Of a stretch of 59,410 bases of DNA, positions 18,031 through 25,957 are shown piece by piece. Where the stretch lies: positions 1-59,410 of the forward strand of contig UQLC01000014.1 in assembly GCA_900541795.1 (NCBI GenBank), written 5' to 3'. The notes beneath the pieces are model-generated. The model was not told the DNA's origin and did no database searches. It worked only from the letters and a program-made list of their open reading frames with translations. The position numbers and the translations under genes are program-made. The stretch's first letter is position 1, and every line of letters begins with the position of its first letter. The stretch is from an uncultured Collinsella sp. (GTDB taxonomy: Bacteria > Actinomycetota > Coriobacteriia > Coriobacteriales > Coriobacteriaceae).

Positions 18031-18535
18031 GCCGGTGAGGATTTGTTAGGAGCGTCCCCGCTCTGCTGGATTTGGGCGCAGGGCGGACGCGCCGCTGCCC
18101 TGCGCGCTCAATTTGGACACCAGCAATGCTATCTCTTGGTGTTTTGCATACTTCCCATTACAGATTGCATAAAAAGGCTGGGATATTTTTCCTGATCCTG
18201 ATGTACCCCCGCCCGTGCCGTGCAAAAAACGGAGTATTCAGCACCGCGAGCTCTGTCGGTGCCGCTGCAGTCGGGTGGCATTGCGGAGATCGACGTCATT
18301 TTGGGGTCCGACGTGGCGCGAGGCATGCTTGTTTGTCTCGACGAGGCCCGTCTGCCGACCCAAATCGCCGGCCGAAGGCTACCGTGGGACTAATTAGATG
18401 CGCCCGGTGCGTATGCATTTGTCCCGGCCTGCTGAAAACTCCCAAAAATGCACAGTGCTCCCCAGGGGACCCGTGCGCGCAACGAAAACTATGCCCATGT
18501 CGCTATCCGCATCGCCATTTTGCTGCACTGACTTT
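18031..18535. other. Half-kilobase stretch without a supported gene
   Basis: A 175-codon frame crosses this stretch, but its protein is Cys/Arg-rich with no family resemblance, it has no ribosome site, and it runs into the palindrome that follows. The base composition is more mixed than in the neighbours. I cannot identify tRNA, riboswitch or transposase remnants. It may be decayed DNA or unknown RNA. Confidence 0.4.
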
Positions 18536-18740
18536 TCTGAATGCCGGGCCCGAATTAGTTAACCTGCCTCCCATGTGGCTCCGGAGGGGCGGGGCATAAG
18601 GTTTATCGCGAGTTCCGCACGAGCCGAAGGCCACTTAATGTGGCCTTCGTGCGAGCAGGACTGCCCGAGCAGGAAACCTTATGCCCCGCCCCTCCGGAAC
18701 CACACGGGAGTCACCGCTAAGTTATCCCCCGGCATTCAGA
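18536..18740. repeat. 205-bp nested palindrome upstream of groES
   Basis: There are three concentric arm pairs. The outer is TCTGAATGCCGGG (18536-18548) with its exact complement at 18728-18740. The middle is 35 nt at 18570-18604 with 33 of 35 positions complementary to 18674-18708, centred on TCCGGAGGGGCGGGGC. The inner is CGAAGGCCAC (18625-18634) with GTGGCCTTCG (18640-18649) around TTAAT. There is no gene inside. Confidence 0.85.
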
Positions 18741-18839
18741 AAATCTAAGTGCCAAAAAATAAGATTTTTTGACTCCGTGTTGTATAACCCGTCATTCGTG
18801 GGTACCATTCAACGCGTACGCAAACAAAAAGGGTTAATT

Positions 18840-18858
18840 CGCGCGGTATAACCGCGCG
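18840..18858 (+). promoter_or_regulatory. Palindrome in the groES leader
   Basis: CGCGCGGT-ATA-ACCGCGCG is a perfect 8-bp inverted repeat ending just before the groES ribosome site (AAAGGAGG at 18866-18873). It could be an operator or a hairpin controlling translation. No CIRCE element (TTAGCACTC with its complement) is seen. Confidence 0.45.
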
Positions 18859-18880
18859 GCCCAAAAAGGAGGAGACAAGC

Positions 18881-19174
18881 ATGTCGTCTTTGAAGCCGCT
18901 TGCAGATCGTGTTCTGGTCAAGCCCGACGAGGCCGAGCAGAAGACCGCTTCTGGTCTGTATATCGCCAGCAACGCTCAGGAGAAGCCGCAGCGTGGCACC
19001 ATCGTTGCCGTTGGCGCCGGCAAGGTCAACGACAAGGGTGAGCGCATCCCCATGGACGTCAAGGTCGGTGACGTTGTCATCTACGGTAAGTTCGGTGGCA
19101 ACGAGGTCAAGGTCGACGGCGAGAAGTATCTGCTGATGCGCGCCGACGACATCTACGCTATCGTCGAGGCCTAG
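18881..19174 (+). CDS. groES: Co-chaperonin GroES
   Basis: A 97-residue ring subunit that caps GroEL. LKPLADRVLVKPDEAEQKTA is the family opening. The mobile loop (about residues 17-33, TASGLYIAS) and YGKFGGNEVKVDGEKYLLM near the end are intact. The ATG at 18881 has a strong AAAGGAGGAG. It heads the groES-groEL operon; the 96-nt gap to groEL has no obvious terminator. Confidence 0.97.
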   Translation: MSSLKPLADRVLVKPDEAEQKTASGLYIASNAQEKPQRGTIVAVGAGKVNDKGERIPMDVKVGDVVIYGKFGGNEVKVDGEKYLLMRADDIYAIVEA

Positions 19175-19270
19175 TCTCGTCGGAATCTCTGATTCGTCTT
19201 TGAACGCGCCTGCCGCATAGGACTCGGAAGCGGCGACGCGAGTCACATTTCTTTTGGAGGATTACCTACC

Positions 19271-20908
19271 ATGGCAAAGAACATTACGTTCAACACCGAT
19301 GCCCGCGCTAAGCTCGCCAAGGGCGTCAACACTCTGGCCGACGCCGTTACCGTCACCATGGGCCCCAAGGGTCGCTACGTTGCGCTGCAGCGCACGTTCG
19401 GTGCCCCGACCATCACCAACGACGGCGTTTCCGTCGCCAAGGAGATCGAGCTCGAGGACAACATCGAGAACATGGGCGCTCAGCTGGTGAAGGAGGTCGC
19501 CACCAAGACCAACGACACCGTGGGTGACGGCACCACCACCGCAACTCTGCTCGCTCAGGCCATCGTCAACGACGGTCTGCGCAACGTCGCCGCTGGCGCC
19601 AACCCGCTGGCCATCCGTCGCGGCATCGACAAGGCCGTCAACGCCGCCGTCGCCGAGATGAAGAAGCAGGCTAAGCCGGTCGAGACCAAGGAGCAGATTG
19701 CTTCCGTCGGCACCATCTCTGCCGGTGACCCCGAGGTCGGCGAGAAGATCGCCGAGGCCATGGAGGTCGTGGGCAAGGACGGCGTCATCACCGTCGAGGA
19801 TTCCCAGACGTTCGACATCACCATCGACACCGTCGAGGGCATGCAGTTCGACAAGGGCTATGTCTCCGCTTACTTCGTCACGGATAACGACCGCATGGAG
19901 GCCGTGATGAAGGATCCGTACATCCTCATCACCGACCAGAAGATCTCCAGCGTTCAGGACATCATGCCCGTTCTCGAGGCTGTCCAGCGCGCTGGCCGTG
20001 GCCTGCTCATCATCGCTGAGGACATCGACGGCGAAGCTCTGCCTACCCTGGTCCTCAACAAGATCCGTGGCGCCCTCAACGTCTGCGCCGTCAAGGCCCC
20101 GGGCTACGGCGATCGCCGCAAGCGCATTCTCGAGGACATCGCCGTCCTCACCGGTGGCCAGGCTGCCCTGGACGAGTTGGGCGTGAAGGTCGCTGACATC
20201 ACCGCCGATATGCTCGGTACCGCTAAGTCCGTCACCATCTCTAAGGACAACACCGTCGTCGTCGGCGGCGCTGGCTCCAAGGAGGCCATCGACGCCCGTA
20301 TCGCTCAGATTAAGGGCGAGATGGAGAACACCACCTCTGACTTCGACCGTGAGAAGCTCCAGGAGCGCCTGGCCAAGCTCTCCGGTGGCGTTGCCGTCAT
20401 CAAGGTCGGCGCTGCTACCGAGTCCGAGCTCAAGGAGATCAAACATCGCGTCGAGGACGCCCTGCAGGCCACCCGCGCTGCTGTCGAGGAGGGCATTGTC
20501 GCTGGCGGCGGCGTCGCCTTCATGGACGCTGCTCCTGCGCTCGATGCCGTCGAGATCGATGACCCCGAGGAGAAGATCGGCGTCGACATCGTCAAGAAGG
20601 CTCTGACCGCTCCGGTCGCCACCATCGCCAAGAACGCTGGCTTTGAGGGCGCTGTCGTGGTCGACAAGGTCGCCGAGCTGCCCGCCGGCCAGGGTCTCAA
20701 CTCTGCCAACGGCGAGTGGGGCGACATGATCGAGATGGGCGTCCTCGACCCCGTCAAGGTCAGCCGCGTCACCCTGCAGAACGCTGCTTCTGTCGCCAGC
20801 CTGATCCTCATCACCGAGGCCACCGTCTCCGATGTGCCCAAGAACACTCAGCTTGAGGACGCAATCGCTGCTGCTACCGCTGGTCAGCAGGGCGGCGGTA
20901 TGTACTAA
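19271..20908 (+). CDS. groEL: Chaperonin GroEL
   Basis: A 545-residue 60-kDa chaperonin that folds proteins in an ATP-driven double ring with GroES. The N-terminal AKNITFNTDARAKLAKGVN, the ATP-site VTMGPKGRYVALQ and DGTTTATLLAQAI, and the conserved AAVEEGIVAGGGVA are present. It ends in a short Gly-Met tail (QQGGGMY). The ATG at 19271 follows TTGGAGG. The codons are strongly biased, as expected of a highly expressed gene. The operon ends at a giant hairpin 26 nt after the stop codon. Confidence 0.98.
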   Translation: MAKNITFNTDARAKLAKGVNTLADAVTVTMGPKGRYVALQRTFGAPTITNDGVSVAKEIELEDNIENMGAQLVKEVATKTNDTVGDGTTTATLLAQAIVNDGLRNVAAGANPLAIRRGIDKAVNAAVAEMKKQAKPVETKEQIASVGTISAGDPEVGEKIAEAMEVVGKDGVITVEDSQTFDITIDTVEGMQFDKGYVSAYFVTDNDRMEAVMKDPYILITDQKISSVQDIMPVLEAVQRAGRGLLIIAEDIDGEALPTLVLNKIRGALNVCAVKAPGYGDRRKRILEDIAVLTGGQAALDELGVKVADITADMLGTAKSVTISKDNTVVVGGAGSKEAIDARIAQIKGEMENTTSDFDREKLQERLAKLSGGVAVIKVGAATESELKEIKHRVEDALQATRAAVEEGIVAGGGVAFMDAAPALDAVEIDDPEEKIGVDIVKKALTAPVATIAKNAGFEGAVVVDKVAELPAGQGLNSANGEWGDMIEMGVLDPVKVSRVTLQNAASVASLILITEATVSDVPKNTQLEDAIAAATAGQQGGGMY

Positions 20909-20934
20909 GGCCGACAAGGTCTAGAACTCCCACC

Positions 20935-21079
20935 GGGAATCCGGGGGCGGGACGGGGACTTCTCTCCGGAACGTCCTCGGACATGCAAAGAGGCTCCGCA
21001 TCGCGCTTCGCGCTGCGGAGCCTCTTTGCGTCCTGCGGAATATTCCGGAGAGAAGTCCCCGTCCCGCCCCCGGATTCCC
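20935..21079. repeat. 145-bp palindrome with perfect 37-bp arms after groEL
   Basis: The arms 20935-20971 and 21043-21079 are perfect reverse complements over 37 nt; the left one begins GGGAATCCGGGGGCGGGACG and ends CTCTCCGGAA. Inside, CAAAGAGGCTCCGCA (20986-21000) pairs perfectly with TGCGGAGCCTCTTTG (21014-21028). There is no U-tract on either side. It may end groESL transcription, but it is far larger than a normal terminator. Confidence 0.9.
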
Positions 21080-21245
21080 TGCGTTTACGGCCTTGAGGCC
21101 GGCGGGCGGAGAAGGATGTGGTCGATAGGGATACGTGTCCCCTTCGCTGTTTCGCGCTTTGCGCGAAAGGCGCGTTGCTTTGGGATGGGTGGGGGACGTG
21201 GTTGCTTTGGCAACTGATCTCCGCCACAAATTACCCTTGGCATAC

Positions 21246-21273
21246 TTGCGCGAGAACCTGCTCGTGCTACACT
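21246..21273 (+). promoter_or_regulatory. Candidate promoter of the riboflavin-transport operon
   Basis: A TTGCGC -35 box and a TACACT -10 box are separated by 16 nt and end 11 nt before the FMN aptamer. Confidence 0.5.
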
Positions 21274-21284
21274 TACAATTGCTG

Positions 21285-21463
21285 TTTCAGGGCGGGGTGG
21301 AATTCCCCACTGGCGGTAAATCGGGCGGTGCCAAAGGGGTGCCGTGGCACAGGCGAGGTGTCTGCGACCGAGCCGATGAGTCCGCGACCCGTGCGTGTGT
21401 TGGTTCGCATGCCGGCTGAACTGGTGAGATCCCAGTACCAACGGTTAGAGTCCGGATGAAAGA
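21285..21463 (+). promoter_or_regulatory. FMN riboswitch (RFN element)
   Basis: All conserved blocks of the RFN aptamer are visible in order: CAGGGCGGGGTGGAATTCCC, CACTGGCGGTAAATC, the GCCGATGAGTCCGCGACCCG region, and GGTGAGATCCCAGTACC followed by GGTTAGAGTCCGGATGAAAG. It ends 14 nt before the ribU start, with no separate terminator, so control is probably by hiding the ribosome site AGGTGA. It would shut down riboflavin uptake when FMN is abundant. Confidence 0.96.
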
Positions 21464-21476
21464 GGCAGGTGATCTT

Positions 21477-22067
21477 ATGTCTGAACAGTCGCAGCATATC
21501 CATTTTGAGAACACGAATAGGTGGAGCACCAAACAGCTCGTTACCATGGCGTTGATGTGCGCCTTGGGCGCCCTGTTTATGTACGTGCAGCTGCCTATCC
21601 TTCCTTCGGCGCCGTTTTTGACGTATGACCCGTCGCTGGTACCGGCGATGGTGTGCGGGTTTGCGTATGGTCCTGGCGCCGGCACTGCTGTTGCCGCTAT
21701 GGCTATCGTTATCCATGCGCTCACCACGGGTGACTGGGTCGGCGCGCTTATGAACCTGGTTGCCACGCTGGGCTACATTCTGCCTGCGGCTATCGTCTAT
21801 CAGAAGATGCATACCTATAAGGGTGCCGTGATTGGCCTGGTGCTCGGCGTTATTGCCGCTACGGCGTTGTCTATGGTCGCAAACCTTACCATTGGCGTAT
21901 GGTTCTGGTATGGCTCGGTCGATGTGATCGCCCCGCTCATGATTCCTGCCGTGCTGCCGTTCAACCTTATCAAGACCGTGCTTAACTCGGTGTTGACACT
22001 GGCGGTGTATAAAGCGGTCTCCAACCTCATCACGCCTAAAAAGGACCAGGTCAAAGGCCGCGCATGA
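21477..22067 (+). CDS. ribU: ECF transporter S component, riboflavin-specific (RibU)
   Basis: A 196-residue membrane protein with six hydrophobic segments, the size and shape of ECF substrate-binding (S) subunits. The opening helix TKQLVTMALMCALGALFMYV and the loop LPSAPFLTYDPSLVPAMVCG resemble RibU, and the FMN riboswitch just upstream supports riboflavin as the substrate. The start is the ATG at 21477 with AGGTGA 5 nt before it; an in-frame ATG at 21456 lies inside the aptamer and is rejected. It overlaps ecfA by 4 nt (ATGA), indicating translational coupling. Confidence 0.92.
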   Translation: MSEQSQHIHFENTNRWSTKQLVTMALMCALGALFMYVQLPILPSAPFLTYDPSLVPAMVCGFAYGPGAGTAVAAMAIVIHALTTGDWVGALMNLVATLGYILPAAIVYQKMHTYKGAVIGLVLGVIAATALSMVANLTIGVWFWYGSVDVIAPLMIPAVLPFNLIKTVLNSVLTLAVYKAVSNLITPKKDQVKGRA

Positions 22068-23968
22068 TTGAGTGTCGGGGCGTTTCCTTTAGCTATGACG
22101 GTGCCGTACCGGCGCTCGACGGCGTCGATCTGAATATCGAGGACGGCGATTTTTTCTGCATCCTCGGTGGCAATGGGTCGGGCAAGTCGACGTTTGCCAA
22201 GCATCTGAATGCGCTGTTGCAGCCCGATGCGGGCACGGTACGCATCAACGGCATGGATGCGTCCGACCCCGAGCTGGTCTACGACATTCGTTCGACCGCG
22301 GGCATGGTATTCCAGAATCCCGACGACCAGCTGGTGGCAACGCTTGTCGAAGATGACGTTGCGTTTGGTCCCGAAAACCTTGGCGTGCCATCGGCGCAAA
22401 TTGCGCAGCGCTTACGCGAGGCGCTGAAGGGTGTGGGCCTGGTGGGCTTTGAGCGCCACGAGACCCATGCGCTTTCGGGCGGCCAAAAGCAGCGCGTGGC
22501 GCTTGCCGGCGTGCTCGCCATGGAACCGCGCGTGCTCATATTGGACGAGGCTTCCTCGATGCTCGATCCGCGTGGACGCAAGGGCCTCATGAAGGCTTGC
22601 CGCGCGTTGCACGCTCGCGGCATGACCATCGTGATGATTACGCACTTTATGGAGGAGGCTGCCGAGGCCGATCGTGTCGCCGTGTTTCAGACGGGACGAG
22701 TTGCCATGCTGGGCACGCCCGATGAGATTCTGACGCGGGCGAATGAACTCGTTCAGCTCAACCTTGACATGCCAGAGTCGTGCCGTTTGGGCATGGCACT
22801 TCGTGCGGAGGGCGTGCCCGTTTGCGCGCAGGTACGTGAGGCGGATATGGTCGCCGAGATTGCGCAGGCTTATGCCGAGCGAAGTGGGGCAGGCATCGCG
22901 GGGCAGTCTTCCGTATCCCAGTCGGAAATCGCTGACGGCACTGTTCCGGTAGACAACGAGGGCAACGCGTCGGAGCCCGTCATCGAGCTATCCCATGTTT
23001 CGTACAGTTATTCGCTCAGTCCGCGCGAGCGCCGCCGCTGGCATAAGCGCTCGGCCACTGCGGGCAAATCGAGCAAACAGGCTCTCTGGGGAAACGACCC
23101 AAGCAGCCCGTGGGCGCTGCGCGATGTATCGCTGACGGTGCGTCGCGGCGAGTTCCTGGGCTTGGCAGGTCATACCGGTTCGGGTAAGTCGACGCTGGTC
23201 CAGCATCTCAACGGTTTGATTCGCCCCCAGGAGGGATCCGTTCGCGCGCTGGGGCTCGATCTGTCAAACAAGAAAGACGCCGCCGCGGTTAAGGCCAAGG
23301 TCGGCGTGGTGTTTCAATATCCTGAGCGTCAGCTGTTTGCCGAAACCGTGGCGCAGGACGTGGCGTTTGGTCCGCATAACCTTGGCTTGCCGCAAGATGA
23401 AGTCGACCGTCGTATCGAGTCATCGCTCTCACGCGTGGGCCTCGACCTTTCCACGGTCGGCGACAAGAGTCCCTTTGAGCTTTCGGGCGGTCAGCAACGG
23501 CGTGTGGCATTCGCCGGCGTGCTCGCCATGGAGCCCGAAGTCCTGGTGCTCGATGAGCCCATGGCGGGGCTCGATCCGGCTGCGCGCAGGGATTTCCTTG
23601 AGCTTATCGATCGACTTCACCGCGATGGCCTGACCGTTGTCATGGTTTCGCATAGTATGGATGACCTGGCCAATTGCTGCGACCGTATTGTCGTGATGAA
23701 CGAGGGCGCGGTGTTTGCCGAGGGCACGCCCGCTCAGGTTTTTGCGCATGCCGATGAGCTTAAATCAATCGGCTTGGGCGTTCCCGCCGCACAGCGTATG
23801 GCGCTGGCGCTTACGGAGGCGGGCGTGCCGCTGCGCTTTGACGGCCTCTATACGGTTGAGTCGCTGACAGACGAGTTGGTGGACCTGCTAATCGGTTGCT
23901 CGGGCGGTCCTTCTAACGTCGCGGACATTGCTAAATTCAAGACGGTCGCGCGAGAGAAGGGCTGCTAA
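22064..23968 (+). CDS. ecfA: ECF transporter ATPase, fused EcfA1-EcfA2
   Basis: A 634-residue protein containing two complete ABC ATPases, which are separate genes in many bacteria. Domain 1 (about residues 1-235) has Walker A GGNGSGKST, signature LSGGQKQR and Walker B VLILDEAS. Domain 2 (about residues 305-560) has Walker A GHTGSGKST near residue 369, signature LSGGQQRR near residue 472 and Walker B VLVLDEPMAGLD. The linker of about 60 residues is poorly conserved in character. Domain 1 has Ala in place of the usual Pro after the Walker B Glu. With EcfT and S subunits it powers vitamin uptake; whether it also serves other S components is unknown. Confidence 0.94.
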   Translation: MIECRGVSFSYDGAVPALDGVDLNIEDGDFFCILGGNGSGKSTFAKHLNALLQPDAGTVRINGMDASDPELVYDIRSTAGMVFQNPDDQLVATLVEDDVAFGPENLGVPSAQIAQRLREALKGVGLVGFERHETHALSGGQKQRVALAGVLAMEPRVLILDEASSMLDPRGRKGLMKACRALHARGMTIVMITHFMEEAAEADRVAVFQTGRVAMLGTPDEILTRANELVQLNLDMPESCRLGMALRAEGVPVCAQVREADMVAEIAQAYAERSGAGIAGQSSVSQSEIADGTVPVDNEGNASEPVIELSHVSYSYSLSPRERRRWHKRSATAGKSSKQALWGNDPSSPWALRDVSLTVRRGEFLGLAGHTGSGKSTLVQHLNGLIRPQEGSVRALGLDLSNKKDAAAVKAKVGVVFQYPERQLFAETVAQDVAFGPHNLGLPQDEVDRRIESSLSRVGLDLSTVGDKSPFELSGGQQRRVAFAGVLAMEPEVLVLDEPMAGLDPAARRDFLELIDRLHRDGLTVVMVSHSMDDLANCCDRIVVMNEGAVFAEGTPAQVFAHADELKSIGLGVPAAQRMALALTEAGVPLRFDGLYTVESLTDELVDLLIGCSGGPSNVADIAKFKTVAREKGC

Positions 23969-24768
23969 TGGAGGCGTTTTCGTTTGGCAGCTACTATCCC
24001 GGCGATAGTGCGATCCACCGCCTGGACCCGCGAACTAAGTTGCTCTTGGGCTTTGTGTTTCTGATCACGACGCTGACCGTCGGAGGCTTCCGCGGACTGG
24101 CCCCTGTCGCAATGTTTGTCGTGCTGATCTATGCCGTGTCTCGGGTGCCGGTTCGTCGCGTTCTGTCGTCGATGGCGCCGCTGCTGGCAATCGTCGTCGT
24201 GGTCGCGGTGCTCAACTTGTTTACCGACCAGAGCGGGCGCATTCTGTGGCAGCTCGGCTTTTTGCAGATAAGCGAGGGCTCGCTGCATTCCGCCGCCTTT
24301 ATGGCGTGCCGCCTGACCTTGATGATGGCCGGTATGAGCGCTATCACGCTCACCACGCCGACGCTCGACCTCACCGCGGGCTTTGAGCGCCTGCTCGCAC
24401 CGTTTGCGCGTGTGGGACTTCCTGCGCACGAGCTCGGCATGATCATGGGTATCGCGTTGCGCTTTATGCCGCAGTTTGCCACCGAGATGAAGCAGACGGC
24501 GGACGCGCAGGCGAGCCGCGGTGCGCGCGTGACGGGGGGCCCGCTCGGCGGCGTGCGTATGCTCGGCAGTGTGGCGATTCCGCTGTTCACCGGCGTGTTC
24601 CGCCATGCCGAGACGCTGTCTGCTGCCATGGATGCACGCTGCTATCACGGCGAGCAGGGCCGCACGCGCCTGCATGCGCTTGCATTTGGCCGCGGCGATG
24701 CGTTGGCGGCGGTGGTGACGGCGTTGCTGCTCATCTGCGTCATCGTCATCAATCTTCAACTTGTTTAG
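23968..24768 (+). CDS. ecfT: ECF transporter transmembrane component EcfT
   Basis: A 266-residue protein with about five membrane helices. Between them is the coupling region FMPQFATEMKQTADAQASRG, containing the Ala-Arg-Gly-type signature (SRGAR) that docks onto the ATPases. The start ATG overlaps the ecfA stop codon by one base. EcfT links the ATPase pair to the S component. The module is complete here: S, fused A-A, T. Confidence 0.93.
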   Translation: MEAFSFGSYYPGDSAIHRLDPRTKLLLGFVFLITTLTVGGFRGLAPVAMFVVLIYAVSRVPVRRVLSSMAPLLAIVVVVAVLNLFTDQSGRILWQLGFLQISEGSLHSAAFMACRLTLMMAGMSAITLTTPTLDLTAGFERLLAPFARVGLPAHELGMIMGIALRFMPQFATEMKQTADAQASRGARVTGGPLGGVRMLGSVAIPLFTGVFRHAETLSAAMDARCYHGEQGRTRLHALAFGRGDALAAVVTALLLICVIVINLQLV

Positions 24769-24798
24769 GCGCGATTCGAGCGCAAGAAAGGGGTCCCT

Positions 24799-25245
24799 AT
24801 GACCGACAACGACCGCACGGCTCAGCTTGAGCGCGCCTGTTCGTATCTCAGGCGCATTCCGGCGTGGTATCTGGCCACGACCGATGTGGCCGACGGGCAT
24901 CAGCCTCGCGTGAGGCCGTTTTCGTTTGCCATGGTCGATGACGGTAAGTTGTGGTTTTGCACGTCGCGCGACAAGGATGTGTGGGCGGAGCTGAGCGCGA
25001 ATCCCAAGTTTGAACTCTCGGGCTGGAAGCCGGGGGAGTGCTGGATCGTGTTGACCGGCGAGGCCGCACTTGAGGACGACGCAGTTGCGAGCGACAAGGT
25101 GCGTCAAGCGGGTTTTAAGCACATGGTGGGCATTGGCGAGGAACACGAGAGTGCCAACGACGGCCGCCTTGCTTTCTTTTCGGTCCGCAACATTGCCGCG
25201 CGCTTCTGTGATATCGACGGCAGCGAGGAGCGCCTGGAGCTCTAG
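24799..25245 (+). CDS. Pyridoxamine 5'-phosphate oxidase-like flavoprotein, paralogue 1
   Basis: A 148-residue split-barrel protein of the PNPOx-like class. The pattern IPAWYLATT, then RVRPFSFAMVDDGKLWFCTS and KDVWAELSANPKFELSGW, is typical of small FMN- (or F420/heme-) binding proteins of this fold. The ATG at 24799 follows AAAGGGG. It is 30 nt behind ecfT with no terminator, so it is probably in the FMN-riboswitch operon. Its reaction is unknown; it is too small to be the classical PdxH. Confidence 0.8.
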   Translation: MTDNDRTAQLERACSYLRRIPAWYLATTDVADGHQPRVRPFSFAMVDDGKLWFCTSRDKDVWAELSANPKFELSGWKPGECWIVLTGEAALEDDAVASDKVRQAGFKHMVGIGEEHESANDGRLAFFSVRNIAARFCDIDGSEERLEL

Positions 25246-25289
25246 CTCGCACAAACCAGGTTCCCAAACTAGCTAGTACAGGAGGAAAC

Positions 25290-25700
25290 GTGGACGGATT
25301 GAATACGGTTTTGGAGTATCTGACGTCGGTGCCGGCGTGGTATCTGGCGACGAGCGTGGACGGACAGCCACATGTGCGTCCGTTCTCGTTTGCACAGATT
25401 CAGGACGGCAAACTGTGGTTTGTAACGGCGCGCACCAAAGATGTGTGGCAGGAGCTGCTGCAAAATCAGCGCTTTGAGGCCACGAGTTGGTGGCCGGGCC
25501 ATGGTTGGTTGATTCTGCGCGGGCGTGCGGGGCTGGAAGACCGGGCTTCGAGTGAAATGCGCGAGGCCGGTTGGAAACATCTTGAGCGCTTGAGCGAGCA
25601 CTATGAGGGGCCTAACGACCCCGCGCTCGTCTTCTTTAGCGTCGAGGATCCCGAGGCTTTTATCTGCAATCACGACGAATGGGTGCCGGTCGAGCTCTAG
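25290..25700 (+). CDS. Pyridoxamine 5'-phosphate oxidase-like flavoprotein, paralogue 2
   Basis: A 136-residue split-barrel protein clearly related to its upstream neighbour: VPAWYLATSVDGQPHVRPFS and KLWFVTARTKDVWQELLQN align with the same parts of paralogue 1. The start is a GTG at 25290 behind AGGAGG. The two genes look like a tandem duplication that has since diverged. It is the last gene before a strong hairpin and so the likely end of the riboflavin-transport transcript. Confidence 0.8.
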   Translation: MDGLNTVLEYLTSVPAWYLATSVDGQPHVRPFSFAQIQDGKLWFVTARTKDVWQELLQNQRFEATSWWPGHGWLILRGRAGLEDRASSEMREAGWKHLERLSEHYEGPNDPALVFFSVEDPEAFICNHDEWVPVEL

Positions 25701-25737
25701 CCAGCTGGCTCATCCTAACAACTTGGTTTTCGCATGC

Positions 25738-25791
25738 GCGGGCCCCGTATTGCCCGGCGCCGTTAGGAGCGCCGGTCAATACGGGGCCCGC
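25738..25791 (+). terminator. Large hairpin ending the riboflavin operon
   Basis: GCGGGCCCCGTATTG (25738-25752) pairs perfectly with CAATACGGGGCCCGC (25777-25791). An inner GGCGC/GCGCC adds to it. No U-tract follows, so it may be a processed end or insulator rather than a classical terminator. Confidence 0.65.
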
Positions 25792-25836
25792 TCCATTTGT
25801 CAATTCCTTCAAGCGAATGTGTCGGGAATGTTTCAA

Positions 25837-25938
25837 TGCATGAATATGCAAGCCATTTACGTATTTATGCATCTTTTGGTGCTAAAGTTTCAACCCACTT
25901 CATAACAACCGCTGCGAAATGCGCATCGGTGCATAAAT
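25837..25938 (+). promoter_or_regulatory. Candidate ArgR boxes upstream of argC
   Basis: The AT-rich 120 nt before argC contain TGCATGAATATGCA (25837-25850), TATTTATGCAT (25862-25872) and TGCATAAAT (25930-25938). These resemble ARG-box half sites (TGAATA / TATTCA) and are spaced by about one to several helical turns. No argR gene is in the window. Confidence 0.4.
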
Positions 25939-25957
25939 CGCAGACAAGGAGTCTGAT

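Noticed and set aside
18072..18599. 175-codon frame upstream of groES
   Set aside because: Cys- and Arg-rich product, no ribosome site, and it ends inside the large palindrome.
18741..18880. CIRCE operator for HrcA before groES
   Set aside because: Neither half of the CIRCE inverted repeat is present.
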